Below, one piece after another: positions 42,940 through 51,499 of a stretch of DNA of 64,000 bases. The stretch is from assembly GCF_002025205.1 (NCBI RefSeq), contig NZ_CP019947.1, positions 3,386,001 to 3,450,000 of the forward strand, read 5' to 3'. Source of the DNA: Pseudomonas sp. CC6-YY-74. Lineage in GTDB: Bacteria; Pseudomonadota; Gammaproteobacteria; Pseudomonadales; Pseudomonadaceae. Below the pieces are notes generated by a model. It was not told the origin of the DNA and ran no database searches. It worked only from the letters and a program-made list of their open reading frames with translations. Position numbers and translations under genes: made by a program. Position 1 is the first letter of the stretch, and each line of letters starts with the position of its first letter.

Positions 42940-43178
42940 GTCTGTGTCCTTCACAGAGGGTGTTCGATGCATTCTGTGCAGATACGCCCAATAGCGAAAT
43001 TATGTTTTTTATCGTCGAAAGGCAGGAAAAAGCTAGGCCCGGCAGCAGAGCAGGTTGAGGTGGGCAATTGCACAGACTTGACGACCCATTTGCATTCCTG
43101 ATTACGTACCAAGCTCAGCTGCATAATTGGAATCCCCTGCCACGGTTAACTTTATGAATAACCAGTCAGAGGTGTCCC
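42940..43178. other. intergenic region upstream of the monooxygenase
   Basis: 239 bases without features I can assign; it presumably contains the monooxygenase promoter. Confidence 0.35.
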
Positions 43179-43340
43179 ATGGCCCGTAATCAGGCTCAAT
43201 CCCAGCCCGGCCTTTCGGTCACTAACGTCCTTAAGCGCTAAGCAAACGAGGAGCAGTGTCGCGAAGCGCTCTTCAAGCTACGTTGACCAGCCAACTTCAT
43301 CTGCCCCGAGTGTGGCCATCAGGGCGCCTGCTGCCAATTG
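43179..43340 (+). pseudogene. IS1595-family transposase N-terminal relic
   Basis: MARNQAQSQPGLSVTNVLKR is followed by a stop, then NEEQCREALFKLR, another stop, and PANFICPECGHQGACCQL. This zinc-finger start is characteristic of IS1595 transposases. It is cut off at about 43340, where other repeat sequence begins. Confidence 0.75.
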
Positions 43341-43454
43341 GCGCGGCGGCTGGTGATATTACCGAGCTTCTGCTTCCGGTCGGTTTCAGCCTCTTTCCAG
43401 GGCTGCAGCCGACCCATTGCTGCCTTTCGTGACGGGCAACAATCGGCCCAGACT

Positions 43455-43690
43455 GCGTAAAAACGCGGCCCTTCCCTTGCTATGATTTCTTTGGACTCAT
43501 CGCAGGGACTGCCCATGAAGCGTTTCATCCAAGGTGAAAGTCGCAGCCAGACGACCTTACTGCCCGAAAGTCTCGACGACTACGTCGCAGACACCAACCC
43601 AGTACGGGTAGTCGATGTCTTTGTGGATGAGCTCGATCTCGACAGTCTGGGTTTTGAAGGCGACGTCCCAGCAGAAACTGGCTGACCTGC
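43455..43690 (+). pseudogene. IS1182-family transposase N-terminal relic
   Basis: The left-end-like GACTGCGTAAAAACGCG (43455-43471) precedes ATG 43515 and MKRFIQGESRSQTTLLPESL, DDYVADTNPVRVVDVFVDEL, DLDSLGFEGDVPAETG, the usual IS1182 transposase N-terminus. It ends at a stop at 43683-43685, beyond which nothing of the transposase remains. Confidence 0.8.
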
Positions 43691-43711
43691 TTACCATCCT
43701 GCTCGGTAACC

Positions 43712-43957
43712 CAGCTGGTTGTGGAAAATTCGGGGGAAACCATTGCCCCGGAACACCTTGAGAGCTTGCTCGACCGGTTCTACCGCGCGGATCCTGCCCG
43801 CCGCGAAGGCAGCCTCAGCAATGCAGGACTGGGCCTGGCCATCACGCGCTCCATCGTCGAGGCGCACCATGGCAAGATCTGGTGCACCTCATCCAATGGC
43901 CAGACCGCATTCCATATGGAATTTCCTCGGCCAGAGGGCTCGACAGCGGGGCAATGA
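43712..43957 (+). pseudogene. C-terminal fragment of a sensor histidine kinase (CopS/CusS-like)
   Basis: About 80 residues. The fragment begins inside the ATP-binding domain at LVVENSGETIAPEHL and runs through LLDRFYRADPARREGSLSNAGLGLAITRSIVEAHHG to the end. The ENSG, FYRADPAR and GLGLAI boxes are those of heavy-metal sensor kinases of the CusS/IrlS/CopS group. The rest has been replaced by the IS1182 relic. The adjacent c-type cytochrome lipoprotein may be left over from the same metal-resistance locus. Confidence 0.8.
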
Positions 43958-44096
43958 CAACAAGTGAACGCACAGCGCTGCCGGAAATCTGCCTGCTGGC
44001 CTAGGCTGGTTATACAAGTTGAGAACAGGCAGCGTACAGACTGGCTGCTATCTGCTGCTCGACGCGGATTGCCACACAATTGCGAGGAGAGTGCGA

Positions 44097-44609
44097 ATGC
44101 AGTCAATCAAGTACTTAGGTTTAGGGCTGATGCTGAGCGTGCTGGCAGGGTGCGATATGGACATGAACGGGATGCATGGCTCCAATTATGCTGGCAAAAA
44201 ATTCTCCAGTAACGGTGAGCGGATCTACTTCACTGGCCGCAGCCAATCCGGAACAGCGATCTCCTTTAGCGGTGGCAACATGCATGCTCAAGGACACCAG
44301 GGCGGCTGCGTGAGCTGTCATGGTGAGAATCGGCAAGGCGGGCGGCGCATGTACCCAATGTTCTGGCTCAAGACACCGCCGCTGACTGCGGACGCCCTAT
44401 TCGATGCCCATGATCAAGGGCATGGAGATCATGACGCCTACACGCTCGATGCGCTGAAAGTGGCCATCACCCAAGGCAAAGATCCCTCTGGTAAGGAGAT
44501 GGATACATCGATGCCGCGCTGGTCCATGGGCGAAGAGGACTTGAATGATCTTGTGACGTTTTTGGGCCAAGGCTCTGCGCACCTCCCGAAAACTCCCCAC
44601 AACGAATAG
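44097..44609 (+). CDS. c-type cytochrome lipoprotein
   Basis: 170 residues from MQSIKYLGLGLMLSVLAGCDM, chosen for its GAGGAG ribosome-binding site. The lipobox LAGC puts the mature N-terminus at C19, so it is membrane-anchored on the periplasmic side. One haem c site CVSCH (near residue 63) occurs in QGGCVSCHGENRQGGRRM, and downstream methionines (M72, M74, M140s) can serve as the sixth ligand. The MDMNGMHGSN stretch after the lipobox and many His/Met residues suggest copper contact. It lies directly after the kinase fragment, so it may belong to a former metal-response locus. Confidence 0.88.
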   Translation: MQSIKYLGLGLMLSVLAGCDMDMNGMHGSNYAGKKFSSNGERIYFTGRSQSGTAISFSGGNMHAQGHQGGCVSCHGENRQGGRRMYPMFWLKTPPLTADALFDAHDQGHGDHDAYTLDALKVAITQGKDPSGKEMDTSMPRWSMGEEDLNDLVTFLGQGSAHLPKTPHNE

Positions 44610-44647
44610 CGGGCAGGCCAACCTGCTCGATCAAAGGAGGCGAAGCT

Positions 44648-44800
44648 CGTAGGATGGGTTGATCGCAGCGATACCCATCACGTAATCGTCCGAATCATTG
44701 GGCGACGCCCTTAACCCGAAGAGGCCACTTAATACTGACGGTACTCCTGCTCGGCTTACCTGCCGATGACGGGTATCGCTGTGCTCAACACCATCCTACG
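44648..44800. repeat. MITE-like element with ~33-bp terminal inverted repeats
   Basis: Left repeat 44648-44680 begins CGTAGGATGGG and runs through CGCAGCGATACCCATCA. The right repeat 44766-44800 is its reverse complement with few mismatches (ends CCATCCTACG). The 153-bp unit has no coding capacity. The CGTAGGATGGGTTG...CGATACCCATCA sequence is of a kind widely dispersed in pseudomonad intergenic regions. Confidence 0.8.
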
Positions 44801-44897
44801 GTGCCGGGCTTTTTCAGCGGCCGCTTATGGCCGATTCCATTCCATCGTGACCGGCTGCTGTCGGCCATTGCTGCCGGAGGGAAAAGGCAGCAATGGC

Positions 44898-45613
44898 CGG
44901 CCCCGGCTGTGTCAAAAGACTGCATGGGATAACCTTGCGCCATGAATCAATCATAAGGCTGTGAACTGAACGATGGGTTTTGAACAACTAGCTGAGCTAC
45001 GCGACCGCCTACGGTCCGAAAAAGTGCAGGTAAAGACTGATAGTGCGAAGCAGCCTATACGCAAGCCTTCTGAGCAGGCTAAGCCTCGCGAGCAAGATCC
45101 TGCGGTGGAGGCGATCTGGCGATTGCAGAAGCACTTTCCATTGACCTTCCCGGTCAATCCGGCCCCCAAGGTTCCGCTTAAGGAAGGTATTTTAAAGGAT
45201 GCCGAGCAACATCTGGAGCTGCTCGGAGTATCCAGCGAACAGCTCAAGCAGGGCATCGCTACCTGGTGCCGGGGAAGTCGATATTGGGCAAGCATGACGG
45301 AGAATGCGCCGCGCTTGGACCTAAGCGGTCAGGCAGTTGGAATGGTAACGGCGGCTCAGGCGCTGCATGCGAAGCAGCAGGCGAAGCGCCAGCGCGGACA
45401 AGCACGACGTAATCAGAAAACGCCGAAAGAGCGTATTCAGGATAAGGCCGTCGATACCACTGTGGAACAGATCGTGGATTAAAATCACTCGCGCTCAGCA
45501 CCGAGTCGCCCGATCACTGACAAGGTGCGCGAGGCGATGATGAGGCGGGTCGAAGAGCGGCAAGTGGCGGGTACCGCCTGTCAGATGTGCCCGCTGCCGG
45601 CCAGAAGCGGTCA
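44898..45613 (+). repeat. 716-bp repeat carrying a ProQ/FinO gene, copy B
   Basis: Second copy of the unit described at 26451-27166; about three differences in 716 bases. The left neighbour is a GGCAGCAATGGC-rich short repeat and the right neighbour is unrelated to the right neighbour of copy A. Confidence 0.85.
44973..45482 (+). CDS. ProQ/FinO-domain RNA chaperone, copy B
   Basis: 169 residues, identical to copy A except Val for Leu at residue 168. The domain order is the same: basic N-terminal linker, ProQ/FinO RNA-binding domain (about residues 45-135), Lys/Arg/Gln-rich tail. The copy is intact, with the same leader, so both genes should be expressed equally unless external promoters differ. 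Near-identity shows that the duplication is very recent, or that the copies are kept alike by gene conversion. Confidence 0.93.
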   Translation: MGFEQLAELRDRLRSEKVQVKTDSAKQPIRKPSEQAKPREQDPAVEAIWRLQKHFPLTFPVNPAPKVPLKEGILKDAEQHLELLGVSSEQLKQGIATWCRGSRYWASMTENAPRLDLSGQAVGMVTAAQALHAKQQAKRQRGQARRNQKTPKERIQDKAVDTTVEQIVD

Positions 45614-45893
45614 TTCAATACGCCTACAAAAGCAGGGTCGATTCAGTCAGCTGCCGGTAATGCGTAGTCATCTGCGCTTGAATCCTTTGGTGTGAGGGCC
45701 TGGATTCTACCGGTGTGGCTGGCTCTCAGTCTCTCGTTTCAAGCGTTGCACTTATTCTATGAATTCAGGTATGAATTCAGGGAAACATTGAACAACGCTC
45801 GATTGGCCTATGAAAAGGCCTAGAAAAATTTTGGGAAAATGAGGGGAAGAAGAAAGATAAATTCCAGAAGGAAATTGAAGATGATTTTTTCTG
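45614..45893. other. intergenic region left of the integrase stub
   Basis: 280 bases. ATGAATTCAGGT and ATGAATTCAGGG occur side by side (about 45759 and 45771), a 12-bp direct repeat. Composition becomes AT-rich near 45800, marking the beginning of the restriction-modification island. Confidence 0.4.
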
Positions 45894-46085
45894 ATGGGCC
45901 TTAAATTTCATGATCTGAGGCACGAAGCAACTTCCCGACTTGCTGAAACATTTCCACTGCATGAATTAACGAAAATTACAGGACACCAAGACTCACGCAT
46001 GCTAATGCGCTACTACCATCCCCGGACAGAAGACCTAGCAAAAAACCAAAGTAAGACCACTGTAAACCATAACTACATTTTGTAG
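45894..46085 (+). pseudogene. C-terminal fragment of a tyrosine integrase
   Basis: 63 residues with GLKFHDLRHEATSRLAE, then ELTKITGHQDSRMLMRYYHP: the HxLR(H), the second GH and the tyrosine of the catalytic end of a phage-type integrase. The front two-thirds is missing. It marks the left edge of the AT-rich restriction-modification island and is probably a scar of its integrase. Confidence 0.85.
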
Positions 46086-46117
46086 CAGACTATTATTATC
46101 TCAAAGTAAATGCTTGC

Positions 46118-46348
46118 TCATATATCAGACTCTATAAAGTAAAACTTTGTTTTTCCAATAGCAGAAAAAGATACTATCTTATCATTAACAAGTGCTTGCA
46201 AAGTGCACAACACCTGGGTTCTTGTGAGTCCAGTTTTGCTTACAATGCTTTTCAACTGAAACTTACCTCCCCTGTTCAAAATTTCGCATACCAATGTCGT
46301 ATGCTCTTCGCGAGCCGGAAGCCTATTAAAATAGTCAAGCCTAATCAT
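46118..46348 (-). CDS. small winged-HTH protein, possible controller of the R-M genes
   Basis: 76 residues. The pattern VCEILNRGGKFQLKSIVSKTGLTRTQVLCTLQALVNDKIVSF is a winged helix-turn-helix (helix, turn, recognition helix, then wing strands). It is divergent from the methyltransferase, whose start is 76 bp away. It would suit a repressor or controller (C-type) protein of a restriction-modification operon, although it is not of the classical XRE-like C-protein family. It is AT-rich like its neighbours. Confidence 0.7.
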   Translation of the reverse strand: MIRLDYFNRLPAREEHTTLVCEILNRGGKFQLKSIVSKTGLTRTQVLCTLQALVNDKIVSFSAIGKTKFYFIESDI

Positions 46349-46424
46349 GATCTTGCCCAGTCATTTGGTACGTGATAAAATGCGGAAATTTATTTTTTTG
46401 TTTATATTACGCAGCGAAGTCAAT

Positions 46425-47810
46425 ATGAGTAGTTTAGTTCAAAAACCAACCGTTGTAAGCCTTTTTGCTGGGTGCGGCGGACTTGATGTCGGGTTTAAAG
46501 AACTTGATTACGATTTGATTTACGCTTGTGATAATGACCCTGCAGCTGTGGCCGTTTATAAAAAAAATATTGACGAGAGGGCGTATGTTAGAGACGTCAC
46601 CTCTGACGAATTCCATGCTGAAATGAAATCTATTGGATCGTGCGACATCATTCTTGGAGGATTCCCATGCCAAGGATTCTCGAAGGCTGGACCAAAAAAA
46701 CATGATGACATACGAAACCTGCTGTATCTGGAAATGCATTCAGCCGTAAATAGATTAAAACCGAAATTGTTTCTCGCAGAAAATGTCGACGGATTATCGC
46801 AAAACTTTAAGGGCGCGTACCTAGAAGCCATAGTCCGAGATTTTAAAGATATTGGTTATAGAGTTGAGTATCGGCTGTTTGATTCCGTTGGATTCGGGGT
46901 TCCTCAACATAGAAGAAGGATATACTTTATTGGGGTTAGGGATGACCTTTTATTTGATGACTTTAACTGGCCCGAATTTACACATTTAAGCCAGAGCCGA
47001 AACGGTGAAGCAGCGATTGCGGACCTCGGGGATTTTTTCTCTCAGGATAAGCAAACCCTGCTACCAGCGAGGACTATCCGAGAGTCTATAGGGGATCTTA
47101 TTCAGCTAGATTCTAAGATTGCGGACCATAGGGTCACATATGCATGGAATGCTGCCTGGAGTTCTATTTTCGCGAAGATTGGGCCTGGTCAGAAACTTTG
47201 TAATGTTAGGCACTCCCCGACGTCCGTTTATACCTGGGATATACCAGAATATTTCGGTCATATCAACGACATAGAAAGAAATATTCTCGAAACAATTGGG
47301 AAGAATAGACGCCATAAAAAATATGGCTCCATTCCAAATGGAAACCCTCTTTCAATCGAAGTCATAAAAGAACTTTCTGGAATAAAATCAGTAACCCGTC
47401 ATATAGATAGCCTTATGACTAAAGGCTACCTCAAAGACGTCGAAGGAAAGTTTGACTTAAAAGGGGCAATGTTTTGCTCAGGCTTATACAAACGACCAGG
47501 CTGGGACTCTCCCTCCTCTACAGTGCTGACAAATTTTCACAATCCGAGATATTTCCTTCACCCGGAGGCAAATCGTCCTTTCTCCTTGAGGGAATGTGCC
47601 CGCCTTCAAGGATTCCCTGACGATTTCTTGTTTACTTTTGGAAGTGGCGAACGCGAACTTGTGGATGGTTATAGGCTTGTAGGTAACGCTGTATCACCAC
47701 CAGTGGGTCGCGCGTTTGCAAAGGCAATTTTTAAGTATTTGTCCAAGGAAGTGAAAATTGAAACTGGTATCAGTAGAACTTTCTCTAGAAGAGAAGTTGA
47801 GCGAGTTTGA
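46425..47810 (+). CDS. DNA (cytosine-5-)-methyltransferase with winged-helix-like insertion
   Basis: 461 residues from MSSLVQKPT. Motifs I (VSLFAGCGGLDVGF, residues 11-24), IV with the catalytic Cys82 (GGFPCQGFS), VI (AENVDG, E119), VIII (QHRRRIYFIG), IX (FSLRECARLQGFPDDF) and X (LVGNAVSPPVGRAFA) are complete, so it should be active. Between VIII and IX residues about 281-346 form an unusual block (IERNILETIGKN...LSIEVIKELSGIKSVTRHIDSLMTKGYL) that looks like a winged helix rather than a standard target-recognition domain. The 3' end overlaps the next gene by 53 bp. Low GC and the integrase stub indicate lateral transfer. Confidence 0.93.
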   Translation: MSSLVQKPTVVSLFAGCGGLDVGFKELDYDLIYACDNDPAAVAVYKKNIDERAYVRDVTSDEFHAEMKSIGSCDIILGGFPCQGFSKAGPKKHDDIRNLLYLEMHSAVNRLKPKLFLAENVDGLSQNFKGAYLEAIVRDFKDIGYRVEYRLFDSVGFGVPQHRRRIYFIGVRDDLLFDDFNWPEFTHLSQSRNGEAAIADLGDFFSQDKQTLLPARTIRESIGDLIQLDSKIADHRVTYAWNAAWSSIFAKIGPGQKLCNVRHSPTSVYTWDIPEYFGHINDIERNILETIGKNRRHKKYGSIPNGNPLSIEVIKELSGIKSVTRHIDSLMTKGYLKDVEGKFDLKGAMFCSGLYKRPGWDSPSSTVLTNFHNPRYFLHPEANRPFSLRECARLQGFPDDFLFTFGSGERELVDGYRLVGNAVSPPVGRAFAKAIFKYLSKEVKIETGISRTFSRREVERV

Positions 47811-49416
47811 AAATTGGATTACTGCATCTATTCAGCAGGTTAGTGACACGGCAACCTATCGCAGCGAACTAGAAAAGATCAGCCTAATTCTAGATTCACT
47901 CGGCGCCGCTACCAACGGATTTCAACGTGTAGAAGATTGCAATCCTGAGCAGATGGCAATCTATTGCATCGCGCAAGTAGAACGAATTATAGCTGAATTT
48001 GAGACAGTTGAATTATCACTTACTGCTGCAATTGATCTACTCGATTCATTGATATCAATGCTTTTCCTGGTCACTGGAAAGTCTGATAACAATATGAAGT
48101 GTCAATTTCCGGTATACCTAATTCAAAGCGAAAATAGAACTGTTTTCCCAATGGTAAACCGCCGTGGAAATGGACGTGTCAATTTTGAATTTGCAGAGCT
48201 AGGCCGAGTAATTAAGCAGGAGAAAGTCTCTAAGCTGATCGGCGAAGCATTAGTTCTTCGAGCGAGATATCCTGGAGCAATTGACCTAGAGTCCGAAGCA
48301 GTTTGGCTTCTAAAGGGTTACATCAATAGTATACTTAATAGCGATGAAAGCATTGAACAACTTTGGGCGTTAGGATTTAGTTACTTTACCCTAAAGGTAA
48401 GAAACCCTGGCTTTGAAGGCAAGCTGTTGGCCCCTATCGTTGCCTTTAAAGTGCGCGGATCAGTCGCAGCTCAGAGTGGACATCTGCCAGAGAAAATTCT
48501 CAGAAGCTGCATGACAATGTGGGGCTTAAAATCCGGTATCGATTTCAATATTGATGACGTAGTAATTAGTGGTAGCGACCTGCAACGAGACGATCTTATT
48601 GAGGCCGCCGCTGAGCTACAAGAGAATAACAATGGGGGCCGTATTATTGATGACTTGAGTGCCGACCCTACTAAAACGCGAGCATATGATTTTGTATTGC
48701 CGTATAGAACACCTGGCTGGTCACCGCGCATTTTTATTCAAGCACAGTTTTACGCTGGTGATTCAGGCAGTGTTTCTCACAAGGTCGTTGATCAAACACG
48801 TTCATCTAGAGTATTGACTAGAGCAATATACCCAAGGGCACTATTTGTTGAGTACTTGGATGGTGCGGGCTATTACTCGAGTCTTTATCGAGATCTCAAG
48901 CACATGCTTGAGATGCCCTCCACTGCGGACTTCATCCAAGTAAGAACGGCTCATGTGAAACTTCGCCGGACGTTACAAAATATTGGCTTTTTAACGCCTC
49001 TCGATTTTGTGCATGCACTACTCCGTGCTGAAGGATCGCTAGAGCGCGCAAGGTTAATTTTGATTGATGAAGGCTACTCAGAGGAAGAGATTTTACGGTG
49101 TTATAATTTCTGTATTGCAGAAAGCTTAATGTTACAAGCTTCTGGCCTTATCCAAATTTCACCAAGACTGCTTGTAAATTCAAGACGTATAATGTTGCTG
49201 GATATCATTGTGGTGGAAGGAGAACGATTCCAGAGAAGTGGAGGTTCTGTTGTTGTAATTGCCCCGGGGGTGGGAGCTGATCGAGGAGTCGGATTACCAA
49301 CCCTTGGAAGGATCTATGAACGACTTTTAGGCGCCACAGACTCAGGCGCAACTCGATTTAGTTTAGATCTCGGGTGGTTAAACAGCAGCGGGCTAATCCA
49401 GATAAAAACTATTTGA
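47758..49416 (+). CDS. unrecognised 552-residue protein, presumed restriction endonuclease
   Basis: Begins at TTG 47758 (AAGGA eight bases upstream) inside the methyltransferase gene and runs 552 residues. I do not recognise the family. The arrangement immediately behind a C5-methyltransferase is that of a type II restriction gene. A segment at residues 308-332 (AYDFVLPYRTPGW...RIFIQAQFYAGD) resembles the PD-(D/E)xK core: D311 at the end of a strand, then a strand IFIQAQ where ExK would stand, giving QxQ instead. The C-terminal 200 residues are helix-rich. Its low GC matches the methyltransferase. The restriction role is inference from context. Confidence 0.65.
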   Translation: MKLVSVELSLEEKLSEFENWITASIQQVSDTATYRSELEKISLILDSLGAATNGFQRVEDCNPEQMAIYCIAQVERIIAEFETVELSLTAAIDLLDSLISMLFLVTGKSDNNMKCQFPVYLIQSENRTVFPMVNRRGNGRVNFEFAELGRVIKQEKVSKLIGEALVLRARYPGAIDLESEAVWLLKGYINSILNSDESIEQLWALGFSYFTLKVRNPGFEGKLLAPIVAFKVRGSVAAQSGHLPEKILRSCMTMWGLKSGIDFNIDDVVISGSDLQRDDLIEAAAELQENNNGGRIIDDLSADPTKTRAYDFVLPYRTPGWSPRIFIQAQFYAGDSGSVSHKVVDQTRSSRVLTRAIYPRALFVEYLDGAGYYSSLYRDLKHMLEMPSTADFIQVRTAHVKLRRTLQNIGFLTPLDFVHALLRAEGSLERARLILIDEGYSEEEILRCYNFCIAESLMLQASGLIQISPRLLVNSRRIMLLDIIVVEGERFQRSGGSVVVIAPGVGADRGVGLPTLGRIYERLLGATDSGATRFSLDLGWLNSSGLIQIKTI

Positions 49417-49724
49417 TATTTCACACACAAAAAATATTATCTAACCAGTAAGCTTCAAAGAGATTACCGGTTAGATTAAGACTTGCTCTGAATCGCCCCT
49501 AGTTTCATAGTCCTCTCTGAGAGTCCGCTTCGGGTCGGTAGCTGCCGGTCACGAACGACCGGGACCGACCCGAAGCAGCCGGTCAGAAACGGCAAAATTC
49601 GGCCAAAAGCTTACGCTCAAAACTGGCAGAAATTACTGGATAGATCCACTGACAGGATTTTAACGGTGACCTGCGATCAACAACGCCTAACTATTTTTCA
49701 ACCTGTTTTCGGATAGACCGCTGT
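49417..49724. other. intergenic region with IS end remnant
   Basis: 308 bases. A solo IS3-type end, TGAATCGCCCCTAGTTTC (49489-49506), matches the ends of the element at 40340-41658. A dyad-rich patch (49540-49595; CGGGTCGGTAGCTGCCGGTC opposite GACCGACCCGAAGCAGCCGG) is of the dispersed intergenic-repeat type. Confidence 0.5.
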
Positions 49725-50375
49725 TCATTTAAAGTGGTCTAGATGTGCTTTGGTAAACTCATGCAAGTAGTGCATGAGTTCGGCAGAAGCACCCACGGCT
49801 ACGTCTTTGTCCTGATTGACCAAGGCTTGCATCTGTTTGATGTAGAGCTGGGTGCAGTAGGCTTGATCTTCGCTCGTCGCGTAATAACACCAAAAACGGC
49901 GGGAAAGACCCTGAGTAGTTTTGATAGTAGAGAGAATGAATTCGTTCTTTGAAGAGCGCGCCAAAATGTGGTGCATGCGCCGTAACAATGCCATGAAACC
50001 TTTACGGTCATCGCTCGCCAGGCTTTGAAGCACCTGGATTACCTCTAGGATTGGCGGCTTGTCCTCTTCAACAAGGCGCTCGACTGCTTTCTCGATACAC
50101 AACCGCTCGATCAGTACTCGCGGCTCCAGCAACTTCAGCATGGTGAGCGGATTGAGCTCTGGGATCACCACACCAGCGCGCGACAGGCGCACGAGGTTCT
50201 CGTTCGCAAGCTTCATCAGCGCTTCTCGAACGGGAGTGCGACCCAGACCTAGATACTCGCTGATCTCGGTTTCAGTCATGACCGAACCTGGGGCAATCTG
50301 GCAATCGACTATCGCCGCCTCAAGTTCGTCATGGGCAATTTCAGCTTTGCTTCGTTTATCTACGTTGTTCTGCAT
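49725..50375 (-). CDS. GntR/FadR-family regulator with FCD domain
   Basis: 216 residues. N-terminal winged HTH (IAHDELEAAIVDCQIAPGSVMTETEISEYLGLGRTPVREAL), then an all-helical FCD effector domain (RVLIERLCIEKAV..., MHHILARSSKNEFI) with a likely metal/ligand histidine near residue 131. FCD regulators sense organic acids or sugar acids. It is the last gene of the enolase-superfamily operon, overlapping it by 16 bp, and probably represses that operon. Confidence 0.92.
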   Translation of the reverse strand: MQNNVDKRSKAEIAHDELEAAIVDCQIAPGSVMTETEISEYLGLGRTPVREALMKLANENLVRLSRAGVVIPELNPLTMLKLLEPRVLIERLCIEKAVERLVEEDKPPILEVIQVLQSLASDDRKGFMALLRRMHHILARSSKNEFILSTIKTTQGLSRRFWCYYATSEDQAYCTQLYIKQMQALVNQDKDVAVGASAELMHYLHEFTKAHLDHFK

Positions 50376-51499
50376 GCGTTGACCAAGTCCCAGTTGAGCT
50401 CAAGTCCGAGACCGTGTACCCCGTCCTCGAGCGTGATCATACCCTGCTCATCTAGGCGAAGTGGGTTGACCACCAACTGCCGGCGAAGAATCGATGGGCT
50501 GGTCGAATACTCCAGTGGCTCGACCCGCTGTTGTGCACAAAGAAAATGGGCGTTTACCGCAATGGTCAGGTCGGTATTGTAGGCGTGGGGCACGATTCGC
50601 TTGCCCTTGGGCGCGAGCAAATCACGCAGCTTCATGACCTCACTGACGCCGCCGAACATGGTGATATCCGGCTGAGCGATGTCGAACGCGTCAGCCGCTA
50701 AGTAGGGTTGAAACTCCTTGCAGGTGGTGAAGCCCAGATCGCCGATGCCCACGGGGATTGCCGTCGAGGAACGCAGCCGACGATGGTCCTGCAGGTTGTC
50801 TGCATCGAAGGGGGCTTCGATCCACTTGAAGTCCAGCGCCTGCAAGGTGCCGAGGAACGGCTCCAGCTGCTCGAAACGCGTGAACTCCATGGCCACATCC
50901 AGCATCAACTCGATCTCGGCGCCGACAAACTCACGCAGGCAGTGAAGATTCCCGATGGCCTGCTCCACGTCCTGCCACCACGGCTCTACACAGATCTTGA
51001 TGCGCTTAAAACCCTGCTCCAGACAGGCGCTGACTTGCTGCTGGAACAGTGCCTGCTCTGCCTGCATCGGGTAGATGGTGGCGTACGCCGGCAGGTGCTT
51101 GTGCTTCATTCCACCGAAATAGCTGTGTAACGGTCGTTTTTCGGAGCGGGCAAACAGATCCCACAAGGCAATATCGAGCGCGCTGATGGCATGGATGGTC
51201 ACGCCGTAGCGGCCATGCCAGTTGCTGCTCTGGTACATCTTGTTCCACAAGCGGACCGGGTTATCCAGCACTTCACCGACCAGTACGCTGGCCAGCCCTG
51301 TGGAGAGGTAATTGTAGGGTCGAGACTCAATCAGCGCCTTGATCACCTGCGGTGGCGAGTCCGTTTCGCCGATGCCGTACAGGCCGTTGTCCCCGCGCAC
51401 CACGACCAGGGCATTCTGGTAGCTACCCTCAAAGCGGACGAAGTCCGCTTGCGGGTCCTGCAGGCAGGTGACCTCGACGCTCTCGATCCTGACACTCAT
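50360..51499 (-). CDS. mandelate racemase/enolase-superfamily enzyme 1
   Basis: 379 residues. Capping domain at residues 1-120, TIM-barrel after. Expected residues: a lysine near the second strand (RIKICVEPW), metal ligands D in LMLDVAMEF and E in KWIEAPFD, and a third position in VGIGDLGFTT, where most family members have Glu (GE) but this one shows Asp. The His-Asp dyad is present (QPDITMFGG; VPHAYNTDLT), so it belongs to the mandelate-racemase-like group. Likely an acid-sugar dehydratase or racemase/epimerase. It overlaps the next enolase-like gene by 4 bp. Confidence 0.85.
   Translation of the reverse strand: MSVRIESVEVTCLQDPQADFVRFEGSYQNALVVVRGDNGLYGIGETDSPPQVIKALIESRPYNYLSTGLASVLVGEVLDNPVRLWNKMYQSSNWHGRYGVTIHAISALDIALWDLFARSEKRPLHSYFGGMKHKHLPAYATIYPMQAEQALFQQQVSACLEQGFKRIKICVEPWWQDVEQAIGNLHCLREFVGAEIELMLDVAMEFTRFEQLEPFLGTLQALDFKWIEAPFDADNLQDHRRLRSSTAIPVGIGDLGFTTCKEFQPYLAADAFDIAQPDITMFGGVSEVMKLRDLLAPKGKRIVPHAYNTDLTIAVNAHFLCAQQRVEPLEYSTSPSILRRQLVVNPLRLDEQGMITLEDGVHGLGLELNWDLVNACRTT

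Noticed and set aside
44648..44800. CRISPR-like or terminator reading of the inverted pair
   Set aside because: There is only one pair in inverted orientation with no regular spacers, so it is a MITE/REP-type element and not a CRISPR array.
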